Both the position numbers and the translations under genes were made by a program. From Acuticoccus sp. MNP-M23 (GTDB taxonomy: Bacteria; Pseudomonadota; Alphaproteobacteria; Rhizobiales; Amorphaceae), in contig NZ_CP133480.1 of the NCBI RefSeq assembly GCF_031195445.1, forward strand, positions 4,394,501 through 4,458,500: a stretch of 64,000 bases of DNA. The letters are read 5' to 3'. Shown here one piece after another: positions 46,412 to 55,515 of the stretch. The notes under the pieces are model-generated. The model did not search any database. It was given only the letters and a program-made list of their open reading frames with translations, and was not told where the DNA came from. Each line of letters begins with the position of its first letter. Position 1 is the stretch's first letter.

Positions 46412-47358
46412 CAGGAGGCCGCCGGCTCCTCGGCCACAGCGTCGGCCGCAGCATCGCCGCCGCCGGTCCGGCCTGACCGCAGGTTCAGCGTGATCAGAAG
46501 CGGTGCGGCAATGAAGATGGACGAGAACGTCCCCACCACCACGCCCCAGATCATCGCGAACGTGAACGAGCGGATCACCTCGCCACCGAAGATGAACAGC
46601 GCAATCAGCGCCAGCACCGTGGTGATGGAGGTCATCAACGTGCGCGACAGCATCTGGTTGATCGACAGGTTGAGAAGTTCGGGCATCGACATCCGCTTGT
46701 AGCGCCGCAGATTCTCGCGAACCCGGTCGTACACCACCACAGTATCGTTGAGCGAATAGCCGACGATCGTCAGCACCGCCGCAATTGATGTGAGGTTGAA
46801 GTCAATCTGTGTCGCCGAATAAAGGCCGATGGTGAGGATCACGTCGTGCAACGTCGTGAGCACGGCGCCAACGGCAAAGTGCCACTCGAACCGCAGCCAG
46901 ATGTACGCCATGATCGCAAACAGTGCGGCAACGACCGCAATGGCGCCGGCGCGGGCCAGTTCGCCCGAAACGCGCGGGCCCACCACCTCGACGCGGCGGA
47001 ACTGCGCCACTTCGCCAAACATCTCGCGCAGGAGGATGACGACGCGCTGCTGCGCCTCTTCCCCGCCCGGCTGCTCGGCCACGCGGATCATCACGTCGGT
47101 CGGCTGCCCGAACTCCACAATCTGGACATCGCCGAAGTTGAGGCTGCCGATTTCGCTGCGCAGCTCGCCAATGTCCCGCGGCTCTTCGAAGCGCAGCTCG
47201 ACCACGGACCCGCCGCGGAAGTCGATGCCGTAGTTCATGCCGAACGTGAGGAAGAGCGCAATGGATGCGATGCAAAGGACGAGTGACGTGGCGACGGCCG
47301 GCACGCGCCAGCGCATGAACGGAATGCTGGTGTCGCTGGGAAGCGAAATGAGCTTCAT
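46411..47358 (-). CDS. secF: Protein translocase subunit SecF
   Basis: A 315-residue inner-membrane RND-type protein with six membrane segments and one periplasmic loop. Family motifs GIDFRGGSVVELRF, VIVGYSLNDTVVVYDRVREN and TLMTSITT are present. With SecD and YajC it uses the proton motive force to aid Sec export. It starts three bases after secD. Confidence 0.95.
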   Translation of the reverse strand: MKLISLPSDTSIPFMRWRVPAVATSLVLCIASIALFLTFGMNYGIDFRGGSVVELRFEEPRDIGELRSEIGSLNFGDVQIVEFGQPTDVMIRVAEQPGGEEAQQRVVILLREMFGEVAQFRRVEVVGPRVSGELARAGAIAVVAALFAIMAYIWLRFEWHFAVGAVLTTLHDVILTIGLYSATQIDFNLTSIAAVLTIVGYSLNDTVVVYDRVRENLRRYKRMSMPELLNLSINQMLSRTLMTSITTVLALIALFIFGGEVIRSFTFAMIWGVVVGTFSSIFIAAPLLITLNLRSGRTGGGDAAADAVAEEPAAS

Positions 47359-47361
47359 GGA

Positions 47362-48981
47362 TTACACCGGGATCGCAGTCGGCCGCTTGCGGCGCACCCA
47401 GAGCGCCACGAGAAGCCGGGTGAACAGGAATGCGGTGAACACCGTGGTCAGGATGCCCAGCGCCAGCGTCACGGCGAAGCCGCGGATCGGGCCGGAGCCC
47501 AGCTGGAACAGGATCACCGCGGCAATCAGCGTGGTGACGTTGGCATCGAGGATGGTGTTGAACGCGCGGGCAAAGCCGGTGTCGATGGCGAGGATGGGGG
47601 TGCGTCCCGCCTTCCCCTCTTCGCGGATGCGCTCGTAGATGAGCACGTTCGCATCCACCGCCATGCCCATGGTGAGGACGATGCCGGCAATGCCCGGCAA
47701 TGTAAGCGTGGCACCGAGAAGCGACAGGAGCCCCATCAGGAGGATGATATTGGTGACGAGCGCGATGTTGGCGAACACGCCGAACAGCCCGTAGACGAGG
47801 ATCATCGACACGGCGACCAGAACCGCCGCGACAATGGCCGCCGTCTCGCCTGCCGCAATGGAGTCGGCACCAAGGCCGGGGCCGACGGTGCGCTCTTCCA
47901 CCAGGGTCAGCCCGGCAGGCAGTGCACCGGCGCGCAGGAGGATCGAAAGGTCGTTGGCCGCCTGAACCGAGAAGCTGCCCGAAATCTGGCCCGACCCGCC
48001 GGTGATCGGCTCGCGGATGACCGGCGCCGAAATGATCTCGTCATCCAGCACAATGGCAAATGGCGTGCCGACGTTGCGGCTGGTCACTTCGCCGAAGCGG
48101 CGTGCGCCGGACGTCGTGAGGCGGAACGTCACCAGCGGCTCGTTGGTCTGCTGGTCGAAGCCCGGCTGTGCGTCGACGAGGTCTTCGCCGCTCAGAAGCG
48201 GGTTCTCGTCGACCACATAGGGCCGTGCCGGTTCGAATTCGTCGTCCTCGGAGGTGGTCAGGACCATCGTGCCGGCGGGCGGGCGCGTGCGCATGGCCTC
48301 TTCGCCGGAGATGGAGGTGTCCACCATGTGGAACGTCAGCTGTGCGGTGGTGCCGACGAGGCTCTTGAGCTGCTCGGGATCGCCGCCCGGTGCCTCGACC
48401 AGAATACGGTCTTCACCTTCGCGCTGGATCGAAGGCTCCGTGGTGCCCAGTTCGTCGATACGGCGGCGGACCACCTCGATGGACTGGTCGACGATGGAGC
48501 GAATCCGCTGGTTGAGCCCGTCCTCGGTAAACGACAGCCGCAGGGTCTCGTTGGAGCCTTCGGTCAGGCCGAACTCGTCGACCGAGGCTCCACCGAAGAG
48601 CGACTGGTTGAGCGGGTTGGTGAGCCCGGACAGCCGCTCGCGTGCTTCGGCAAACTGGGTCGCATCGCGGATGCGGACCTGCACCGCCCCGTCGACCACA
48701 CCAAGACCGGTGTAGCCGATCCGCGGCTCGGCGCGCAGCGCGGTGCGGACCTCGGCCGTGACCGCGCGCAGGCGCTTGTCGATATAATCCTGCTTGTCGA
48801 CTTGGTAGAGAAGGTAGGCACCGCCCTGCAGGTCGAGGCCCAGCACGATCTGCTGCTTGGGCAACCAGCCGGGCATGTCCGCAAGGACGCTGCGCGGCAA
48901 CAGGTTGGGCAGCACCGCAAGGATGCCGACCACCACGGTGAGGACGATAAGGACAATCTGCCAGCGCGCGAAGTGGAGCAT
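47362..48981 (-). CDS. secD: Protein translocase subunit SecD
   Basis: A 539-residue partner of SecF with one N-terminal membrane helix, a large periplasmic domain and five C-terminal helices. LGLDLQGGAYLLYQVD near 45 and LTLPGIAGIVLTMGMAVDANVLIYERI near 410-436 are the family hallmarks (the D-A-N-V core carries the proton-coupled Asp). The ATG at 48981 gives the usual MLHFARWQ start; it lies four bases after the yajC stop. Confidence 0.96.
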   Translation of the reverse strand: MLHFARWQIVLIVLTVVVGILAVLPNLLPRSVLADMPGWLPKQQIVLGLDLQGGAYLLYQVDKQDYIDKRLRAVTAEVRTALRAEPRIGYTGLGVVDGAVQVRIRDATQFAEARERLSGLTNPLNQSLFGGASVDEFGLTEGSNETLRLSFTEDGLNQRIRSIVDQSIEVVRRRIDELGTTEPSIQREGEDRILVEAPGGDPEQLKSLVGTTAQLTFHMVDTSISGEEAMRTRPPAGTMVLTTSEDDEFEPARPYVVDENPLLSGEDLVDAQPGFDQQTNEPLVTFRLTTSGARRFGEVTSRNVGTPFAIVLDDEIISAPVIREPITGGSGQISGSFSVQAANDLSILLRAGALPAGLTLVEERTVGPGLGADSIAAGETAAIVAAVLVAVSMILVYGLFGVFANIALVTNIILLMGLLSLLGATLTLPGIAGIVLTMGMAVDANVLIYERIREEGKAGRTPILAIDTGFARAFNTILDANVTTLIAAVILFQLGSGPIRGFAVTLALGILTTVFTAFLFTRLLVALWVRRKRPTAIPV

Positions 48982-48985
48982 GGGA

Positions 48986-49321
48986 TCAGTCGTTGGCGGC
49001 GGCAGGTTCGGGTTTGACGCGGACCTCGGTGATGGTCGAACGCACAACGCGAACCGGCTCGTTCTCGCCAAACTTCACTTCGATCTCCGCATCGTCGACC
49101 ACCTTGGTGATCTTGCCGACGAGGCCACCGGCGGTCACGACAATGTCATTGCGCTTCACGCCGGCGACAAGCGCCTGGTGCGCCTTCATCCGCTGGCGCT
49201 GCGGGCGAATGATCAGGAAATACATGATCACGAAGATCAGGAGGAAGGGCGCAAGCGAAACGATGAAGTCTGCGCCGCCGCCGGCACCTCCGGTCTGCGC
49301 GTAGGCCTCGGTCACGAACAT
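48986..49321 (-). CDS. yajC: Sec translocase accessory subunit YajC
   Basis: A 111-residue protein with one N-terminal membrane helix (about 22-38) and the YajC signature YFLIIRPQRQRMKAHQ, followed by a small cytoplasmic SH3-like domain (GDIVVTAGGLVGKI-type motif). It is first in the yajC-secD-secF unit. Confidence 0.94.
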   Translation of the reverse strand: MFVTEAYAQTGGAGGGADFIVSLAPFLLIFVIMYFLIIRPQRQRMKAHQALVAGVKRNDIVVTAGGLVGKITKVVDDAEIEVKFGENEPVRVVRSTITEVRVKPEPAAAND

Positions 49322-49506
49322 GGGTCAACCTTTGGAAAATGGGGAGCGTGGACTGGGTCACGTCGGCACCACGCCGTTCATCTGGGCACTTAACCCCTGC
49401 GTCGTTCGATTGCAACGCAGTGGGGTCCCGGCAAACCGGCAATCCCGGTTCCGTTTGCAGCGGCCCGGCGCCGTGCTAGGGGGCGAACCCGAGCCGGAAC
49501 CCGATA

Positions 49507-50349
49507 ATGACAAGCAAGAAACTCATCGCCCGCCTGGACACGCTCATTGCGCTTCTGGAACGCGCCGTCCCTCCCGCCCCGCCCGAGCCCGATTTTGCCG
49601 CAGCGGAGGCCTTCATGTGGCACGCTGCCGCGCACCATCTGGCCCCGGTCCCGAAGGTGAGCCGCGTCGACATCGGCCTCCTCAAGGGGATCGACGCCAA
49701 CCGCGACCGGCTGATGGACAACACCGAGCGATTCGCCAAGGGCCTCCCCGCCAACAACGCGCTGCTCTGGGGCGCACGGGGGATGGGAAAGTCCTCGCTG
49801 GTAAAGGCGATCCATGCGGCCATCCCCGGCCTGAAGCTGGTGGAGATCCACCGCGAGGACATTTTCAGCCTGCCCGAGCTCATGGGCATCCTGCGGCCCG
49901 CTGCGCACCGATTCGTCATCCTGTGCGACGACCTCTCGTTCGACCCCGGCGAGACCTCCTACAAGTCGCTGAAGGCGGTGCTGGATGGCGGCGTTGAGGG
50001 GCGGCCGGACAACGTGATCTTCTACGCCACCTCCAACCGCCGCCACATCCTGTCGCGGGACATGGTGGAGAACGAGCGCGGCACCGCCATCAACCCCGGC
50101 GACGCAGTTGAGGAGAAGGTTTCGCTGTCGGACCGGTTCGGCCTGTGGCTTGGCTTCCACCGCTGCTCGCAGGACGAGTATCTGGCGATGGTGAACGGGT
50201 ACGCAGAGGCCTTCGACCTGGGGATCGACGAGGGCGACCTCCGCCGCGATGCGCTGGAGTGGGCCACCACGCGCGGTTCGCGCTCCGGCCGTGTGGCCTG
50301 GCAGTTCGTGCAGGATCTTGCCGGCCGCAAGGGCATTCACACCGCCTGA
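49507..50349 (+). CDS. DUF815 family P-loop ATPase
   Basis: A 280-residue AAA-like ATPase conserved next to yajC in many alphaproteobacteria. Walker A is GARGMGKSS near residue 92, Walker B FVILCDDLSF near 138, and an arginine-finger-like SNRRHILSRDM follows. Its function is not established. It is divergent from yajC and ends at a bidirectional terminator. Confidence 0.9.
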   Translation: MTSKKLIARLDTLIALLERAVPPAPPEPDFAAAEAFMWHAAAHHLAPVPKVSRVDIGLLKGIDANRDRLMDNTERFAKGLPANNALLWGARGMGKSSLVKAIHAAIPGLKLVEIHREDIFSLPELMGILRPAAHRFVILCDDLSFDPGETSYKSLKAVLDGGVEGRPDNVIFYATSNRRHILSRDMVENERGTAINPGDAVEEKVSLSDRFGLWLGFHRCSQDEYLAMVNGYAEAFDLGIDEGDLRRDALEWATTRGSRSGRVAWQFVQDLAGRKGIHTA

Positions 50350-50376
50350 CGCGAAGCCTTCGACCAACAGGACACG

Positions 50377-50413
50377 AAAAAGCCCGGCCACCTCGAAGGT
50401 GGGCCGGGCTTTT
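50377..50413. terminator. Bidirectional rho-independent terminator
   Basis: AAAAGCCCGGCC...GGCCGGGCTTTT forms an 8-bp GC-rich stem plus a small inner ACCT/AGGT stem with a one-base bulge, with A- and T-runs on each side. It ends the DUF815 gene and the convergent lipoprotein gene. Confidence 0.88.
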
Positions 50414-50451
50414 CGTTGTGCCGTCCGCGTTGCGGGTGCGGCGCCGGGCGC

Positions 50452-51708
50452 TCAGGCGCCGGCCAGATGGGGCAGCGGATCGACGGGCTTGGATTTCTTG
50501 CGAAGCTCGAAGTGGAGCTGCGGCTGTTCCACAGAGCCGGACTTGCCGACGCTGGCGATGGACTGGCCCCGGCTCACCTTGTCGCCGCGGGATACTTTCA
50601 GCGTCTCGTTGTGGGCGTAGGCGGAAACCCAGTCGCCCTCATGCTGGACGAGAATGAGGTTGCCATAGCCCTCAAGCTCGTTGCCGGCGTAGATCACGGT
50701 GCCGTTTTCGGCGGCGTGGACGGGCGTGCCGGCGGGCACGGCAAGGTTGATGCCGTCATTGCGGGCACCGTCGGCCTGCTTGCCGAAGCCGGCGATGATG
50801 CGGCCGCGAACCGGCCAGCGGAAGCCGGAGTCTGCGGCCTCGGCGGCGACGGGTGCTGCCGCCGTCGGCGCGATGGATGCGGTCTGCACTGCGGCGGGGG
50901 CTGCCGGTGCAGCAGCAGCGGCCGCCGGTGCCTGCTGCACGGCCTGCGCCTGAAGCGTGTTCGGTGCCGGTGCCTCCGGCTGCGTCGGGGTGGCATCGGT
51001 CAGGGTGGGCGCCTGAAGGCTTGCAACCTGGGTTGCCCCCGGCCCGCTCTGTGCAAGGCTCGGTGCGGGAATGCGCAGGGTCTGGCCCAGCGTCACGGAA
51101 GCGGTCGGCGGAATGTTGTTGAGCTGCGCCAGCGCGGCGGGCTCCACGCGGTGCATCTGGGCAATGGAGCGCAGCGTCTCGCCATACTGGACCACATGGC
51201 GCCCGCCATCGGTCTGCTGGCTCACGGGGGCCGCCTGCGCACCGACCGCCGTGGTGGAACCCGCGAGGCCGGCGGTGTCGTAGGGGTTGTTGCCGAGCGG
51301 CGCGCGAACCGGAACGATGAGACGCATGCCGACCCGCACATCTTCCGGCCGGGCAACGCCGTTGGCCTCAAGCAGAACGGAAACCGGAACGCCGTAGCCC
51401 GTCGCAATGGTCTGCGCCGTGTCGGCAGCGCCAATTTCGACGATGGGTGCGTTTTCGAGCGTGTAGCCCTGCGCCTTCAGCCGCGCCGGGGTGCCGATCT
51501 GCGCGCCGGGCGTCAGCGCTGCGGGCGGAAGCTCCGCGCTTTCGATGGGGCTGAGGGGTGTCGGCTGCGCGTTGTTGCCGCCGAAGAGCGGCGTCCCGGC
51601 CAGGCGCATGTTCCCGTTGGAGCAACCGGCAACCAGTCCGGCCAACGCTCCCACCAGGACGAGGCGAGAGACCAGGGAATATCCGCTTGTTTTGTGCCGG
51701 CCGCGCAT
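50452..51708 (-). CDS. LysM and degenerate LytM (M23-like) lipoprotein, NlpD-like
   Basis: A 418-residue outer-membrane or periplasmic lipoprotein. The lipobox LVAGC puts the lipidated cysteine at about residue 29. Two LysM peptidoglycan-binding domains follow (about 85-140 and 170-215), then an alanine/proline-rich linker and a C-terminal LytM domain (about 310-415). LytM zinc ligands are altered: NDGINLA replaces H-x-G-x-D, and QLHFEL replaces H-x-H. It is therefore probably an amidase activator (NlpD/EnvC type) used in cell separation. The ATG at 51708 gives the signal peptide. Confidence 0.87.
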   Translation of the reverse strand: MRGRHKTSGYSLVSRLVLVGALAGLVAGCSNGNMRLAGTPLFGGNNAQPTPLSPIESAELPPAALTPGAQIGTPARLKAQGYTLENAPIVEIGAADTAQTIATGYGVPVSVLLEANGVARPEDVRVGMRLIVPVRAPLGNNPYDTAGLAGSTTAVGAQAAPVSQQTDGGRHVVQYGETLRSIAQMHRVEPAALAQLNNIPPTASVTLGQTLRIPAPSLAQSGPGATQVASLQAPTLTDATPTQPEAPAPNTLQAQAVQQAPAAAAAAPAAPAAVQTASIAPTAAAPVAAEAADSGFRWPVRGRIIAGFGKQADGARNDGINLAVPAGTPVHAAENGTVIYAGNELEGYGNLILVQHEGDWVSAYAHNETLKVSRGDKVSRGQSIASVGKSGSVEQPQLHFELRKKSKPVDPLPHLAGA

Positions 51709-51856
51709 GACTAATACCCTTGTGCGTCGCAGGAGATCGAGGGTCATAAGGCGGCTGATTGCGTTGACGAAACTTTAACTCGAATAGGACAATTGGCCCT
51801 CCCTCCTCAGATGCCCGTCCGAAAATGGTCATCCTTCTGAGGGTGTTGCGTGCGTG

Positions 51857-52507
51857 TCACAGGCGGGGCGAGGTGCCCGGCAGCAACGGAACGAAACGCA
51901 CGTCCGCCAACCGCTCGCCCTCCAGGAGGCCATCGGCCAGCGTACACTTCAGGAGTTCCTGCGGCCCGTCGCGCGGACCGACGGGAACCACGATGATACC
52001 GCCCTCCCCCAGCTGCTCCACCAGCGGCGCCGGCACCGCCTCCACCGCAGCGGTCACGATGATGCGGTCGTAAGGCGCCCCATCGGGCCAGCCCTCGTGC
52101 CCGTCGCCCACCACAAGCGCAACGTTGGCGATCTTCAGAACGCGGAACCGGTCGGCCGCAAGGTCGGACAGGAAGCGATAACGCTCCACGCTCACCACCT
52201 CGGCAGCGAGCCGGGCGAGAATCGCGGTCTGGTAGCCAGAGCCGGTACCGATCTCAAGCACCCGCATTTCAGGCGTGAGGCCCAGCGCCTCGGTCATCAT
52301 CGCCACCACGGAGGGCTGCGAGATGGTCTGCCCGCATTCGATCGGCGCAGCACGGTCGGCGTAGGCGAGCGTCTTGTGGCGGGCATCGAGGAAGAGCGAG
52401 CGGGGCACGCTCTCCAGCGCAGCGAGCACCGCACGGCCCGCCACGTTCTGCCGGCGCAGGTGCATCGCAAGCTCGGCTCGCGCGACCTGCTCGGCGTTGT
52501 CCTCCAT
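51857..52507 (-). CDS. pcm: Protein-L-isoaspartate O-methyltransferase
   Basis: Repairs isoaspartyl residues in damaged proteins using SAM. The 216 residues carry the substrate motif GQTISQPSVVAMM near 58 and the SAM motif VLEIGTGSGYQTAILA near 84. The start shares a base with the serS stop. In many alphaproteobacteria surE lies between serS and pcm; it is missing here. Confidence 0.94.
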   Translation of the reverse strand: MEDNAEQVARAELAMHLRRQNVAGRAVLAALESVPRSLFLDARHKTLAYADRAAPIECGQTISQPSVVAMMTEALGLTPEMRVLEIGTGSGYQTAILARLAAEVVSVERYRFLSDLAADRFRVLKIANVALVVGDGHEGWPDGAPYDRIIVTAAVEAVPAPLVEQLGEGGIIVVPVGPRDGPQELLKCTLADGLLEGERLADVRFVPLLPGTSPRL

Positions 52508-53781
52508 CAGGCCGCGATCCGGTCGAACCCTGTGTAGGGCACCAGAACGTCAGGCACGCGGATCGAGCCATCGGCGTCCTGATAATTTTCCATCACCGCA
52601 ATCAGCGCACGGCCAACGGCAACGCCGGAGCCATTCAGCGTGTGCACGAAGCGGGGCGCAGCATCGGCTTGCGGCCGGTAGCGCGCATTCATCCGCCGCG
52701 CCTGAAAGTCACCGCAGACCGACACCGAGGAGATCTCCCGATAGGTATCTTGTCCGGGAAGCCAGACTTCGAGGTCGTAGGTGCGACGGGCGCCGAACCC
52801 GAGATCGCCGGTGGAGAGCGTCACGACGCGGTAGGCAAGGCCCAGCGCCTTCAGGACGGCTTCGGCGCAGGCGGTCATCCGCTCATGCTCGTCCAGCGCG
52901 GTTTCCGGCGTGGTGATCGAAACCATCTCGCACTTGCTGAACTGGTGCTGGCGGAGCATCCCGCGCGTGTCGCGCCCGGCCGAGCCGGCCTCCGAGCGGA
53001 AACACGGGGTGAGCGCCGTCACCCGCATGGGCAGCGCCGAGGCGTCGAGGATTTCCTCGCGCACCAGATTGGTGAGCGGCACCTCTGCGGTGGGTATCAG
53101 CCAGCGCCCGTCCGTGGTGCGAAACAGGTCTTCGGCAAATTTGGGCAGCTGGTTGGTGCCGAACACCGCCTCGTCGCGCACCAGAAGCGGCGGGCTGACC
53201 TCGGTGTAGCCATGCTCTCCCGTGTGAAGGTCGATCATGAACTGGCCGAGCGCTCGCTCCAGCCGCGCCAGCTTGCCGGTGAGGATGGTGAAGCGGGCGC
53301 CGGCAATGGCGGCGGCCTTGCCCACATCCATCAGCCCCAGCGCTTCGCCCAGCGCATCGTGCTCCTTCGGCGCGAAGTCGAACTTCGGCGGCTCGCCGAC
53401 GCGGCGCAGCTCCACGTTGTCGCTCTCGTCCACCCCGTCCGGCACTTCGGCAAGCGGCGTGTTGGGGAAGCCTGCCAGCGCGGTCTCCAGTTTCTGGGAT
53501 ACGGCGCGTTCGGCCTCCTCCCCGCTCTGGATCTCAGCCTTCAGGTGGGCGACCTCGTCAATCAGCCGCTGGGCTTCCGCCTCGTCCTTTGTGGCCTTGG
53601 CCTTGCCGATGGCCTTGGACGCTGTGTTGCGGCGGGTCTGCGCATCCTGAAGTCTGGCGATGACGGCGCGGCGCTCATCGTCGAGCGCAATGAGACCGGC
53701 GGAGGCCGGGTCCATCTTGCGGCGGCGCAGCGCTTCGTCGAAGGCGGCAGGGTCGTCGCGCACGGCGCGAATATCGTACAT
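52507..53781 (-). CDS. serS: Seryl-tRNA synthetase
   Basis: A 424-residue class II synthetase. The N-terminal helical coiled-coil arm (about 30-100, [17 protein letters not shown] and following) binds the tRNA long variable arm. Motif 2 reads [23 protein letters not shown] and motif 3 ends [18 protein letters not shown]. It is first of a serS-pcm pair and follows tatC by 69 bases. Confidence 0.97.
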   Translation of the reverse strand: MYDIRAVRDDPAAFDEALRRRKMDPASAGLIALDDERRAVIARLQDAQTRRNTASKAIGKAKATKDEAEAQRLIDEVAHLKAEIQSGEEAERAVSQKLETALAGFPNTPLAEVPDGVDESDNVELRRVGEPPKFDFAPKEHDALGEALGLMDVGKAAAIAGARFTILTGKLARLERALGQFMIDLHTGEHGYTEVSPPLLVRDEAVFGTNQLPKFAEDLFRTTDGRWLIPTAEVPLTNLVREEILDASALPMRVTALTPCFRSEAGSAGRDTRGMLRQHQFSKCEMVSITTPETALDEHERMTACAEAVLKALGLAYRVVTLSTGDLGFGARRTYDLEVWLPGQDTYREISSVSVCGDFQARRMNARYRPQADAAPRFVHTLNGSGVAVGRALIAVMENYQDADGSIRVPDVLVPYTGFDRIAA

Positions 53782-53850
53782 CGGTCTCGCTCACTTCTGC
53801 TTGAGGCGGCGTAATACCGCCTCCTGCGTCCGGATGCGAGGGGTGAGGCG

Positions 53851-54642
53851 TCAGTCCGCCTCCGCCGCTGCCTTCTCCGCCTTGGCCCGCTGGCGCTCGA
53901 TGTAGACGACGCACATGATCGAGATCTCGTACAAAAGCAGGGCCGGCAGCGCGAGGCCGATCTGGCTGATCGGGTCCGGCGGGGTCAGGACGGCCGCCAG
54001 AACGAATGCGATCACGATGGCGTACTTGCGCTTCTTGCGCAGGTCCGCCGCCGAAACGAGGCCCGCGCGGCCCAGCAGCGTGAGGATCACCGGCGTCTGG
54101 AACACGATGCCGAACGCGAAGATGAGGACCATGATGAGGCCCAGATATTCGCTGGTTCGCGGCAGGAGCTTGATGGCCGCCTGCCCGTCTCCGCCGGCCT
54201 GCTCCATGGACATGAAGAACGCCATCGCGAGCGGCATCACCATGAAGTAGACGAGGCACGCCCCCAGAACGAACAGGATCGGCGTTGCCACCAGAAACGG
54301 CAGGAACGCCCCGCGCTCGTTCTTGTAGAGCCCCGGCGCAACAAACATGTAGATCTGCGACGCCAGCACCGGAAACGCCAGAAACAGCGCGCCGAACAGG
54401 GCAAGCTTCAGCTGGGTGAAGAAATATTCCTGCGGGGCGGTGTAGATGAACTCGATGTCCGCCGTGGCGCCCGCCGCCCGCTCGTACGGCACGATCAAAA
54501 TGTTGAAGATGTCGGCTGCGAAGTAGAAGCAGATCACGAAGGCCAGCGCGATCGCCAGCACCGACTTGATGAGGCGGGACCGCAGCTCGATCAGATGCTC
54601 GATCAGCGGTGCCTTCGAGGCCTCGATATCGTCCTGGCTCAT
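53851..54642 (-). CDS. tatC: Twin-arginine translocase subunit TatC
   Basis: A 263-residue membrane protein with six membrane segments. The N-terminal LIEHLIELRSRLIKSV segment (with E-L-R-x-R) and PLIEH are the family recognition site for twin-arginine signal peptides. The lysine/alanine-rich tail is cytoplasmic. The start overlaps tatB by four bases. Confidence 0.96.
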   Translation of the reverse strand: MSQDDIEASKAPLIEHLIELRSRLIKSVLAIALAFVICFYFAADIFNILIVPYERAAGATADIEFIYTAPQEYFFTQLKLALFGALFLAFPVLASQIYMFVAPGLYKNERGAFLPFLVATPILFVLGACLVYFMVMPLAMAFFMSMEQAGGDGQAAIKLLPRTSEYLGLIMVLIFAFGIVFQTPVILTLLGRAGLVSAADLRKKRKYAIVIAFVLAAVLTPPDPISQIGLALPALLLYEISIMCVVYIERQRAKAEKAAAEAD

Positions 54643-55151
54643 CGGCCCTCGGCTCCGGCAGCGGCGCGCGGCTTGTCGGCCGCGCCATCGTCTGCAGGTG
54701 TGGTGTCGACAGGCGGAACGGCAACCGGCTCTGCGGCCGCTGCCATCTCGGCGGCGGCGGTGCTGGTCGGCGTTTCGCCGGTGGTGGCGGCATCCGGCTT
54801 CGCCGCCGTGGCGGGCTCGGCAGCGTCGCTGTCAGCCTTCGGCTTTGGCTTGGCGGCAGACTTGTCGTCCACCTTGCCGGAAAACGCCTTTTTCGTGTCG
54901 TCGAGCGTTTTGCGCAGATCCTTGGTGGGATCCATCTTGCCAATGTCGTTCTTCACCTCGTCGATGCCTGCCTGGCGCTCGGCCTCGCGCAGGGCATCGT
55001 TGAAGGTCGACTGGAACTCGCGCGCCGTGCGCCGCACCTGACCGAACGTCTTGCCGAACGCCCGCAACATGCCGGGCAGTTCCTTCGGGCCGACCACGAT
55101 GATGGCAATCACCGCGACGACCATGATCTCGGTCCACGAAATATCGAACAC
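54639..55151 (-). CDS. tatB: Twin-arginine translocase subunit TatB
   Basis: A 170-residue protein with one N-terminal membrane helix opening MFDISWTEIMVVAVIAIIVVGPKELP, where the internal glutamate and the GPKELP hinge mark TatB. An amphipathic helix follows, then a long alanine-, lysine- and acid-rich tail. It lies between tatA (21-base gap) and tatC (overlap). Confidence 0.94.
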   Translation of the reverse strand: MFDISWTEIMVVAVIAIIVVGPKELPGMLRAFGKTFGQVRRTAREFQSTFNDALREAERQAGIDEVKNDIGKMDPTKDLRKTLDDTKKAFSGKVDDKSAAKPKPKADSDAAEPATAAKPDAATTGETPTSTAAAEMAAAAEPVAVPPVDTTPADDGAADKPRAAAGAEGR

Positions 55152-55172
55152 CTGATTTTACCCGTCTTCGGT

Positions 55173-55388
55173 TCAGGCGTTGTGGCTTTTCTCGGCTTCC
55201 TTGGCATTCACGGTCGACGGCGGGGTGTGGTCGATCGTCTTCTGATCGTCCTCGTCCTCGGCCATGCCCTTCTTGAAGCTCTTGATGCCCTTTGCAACGT
55301 CACCCATCAGCTCGGAGATTTTCCCGCGCCCGAACAGGAGCACCAGGATCACACCGATGATGAGGATCTGCCAAACACTGATACCCAT
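55173..55388 (-). CDS. tatA: Twin-arginine translocase pore subunit TatA
   Basis: A 71-residue protein with one membrane helix ([21 protein letters not shown]) followed by the [23 protein letters not shown] amphipathic helix typical of TatA. It is the first gene of tatABC. A GGCCCC/GGGGCC hairpin (55405-55420) lies just upstream of its AGAGAGG site. Confidence 0.94.
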   Translation of the reverse strand: MGISVWQILIIGVILVLLFGRGKISELMGDVAKGIKSFKKGMAEDEDDQKTIDHTPPSTVNAKEAEKSHNA

Positions 55389-55404
55389 TGGTCTTTCCTC
55401 TCTT

Positions 55405-55420
55405 GGCCCCCTGCGGGGCC
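55405..55420 (-). repeat. Short hairpin before tatA
   Basis: GGCCCC and GGGGCC pair over six bases around CTGC, just upstream of the tatA ribosome binding site. It does not cover the site. Confidence 0.35.
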
Positions 55421-55515
55421 GCGCCTTGACCGCATTGCGGCGCGTGTTTCACATCCGGGCTGATTAAAAGCCCCATATTCTCCGTATAGCGAACTCGCGC
55501 CGGTCTTGCCTATGC

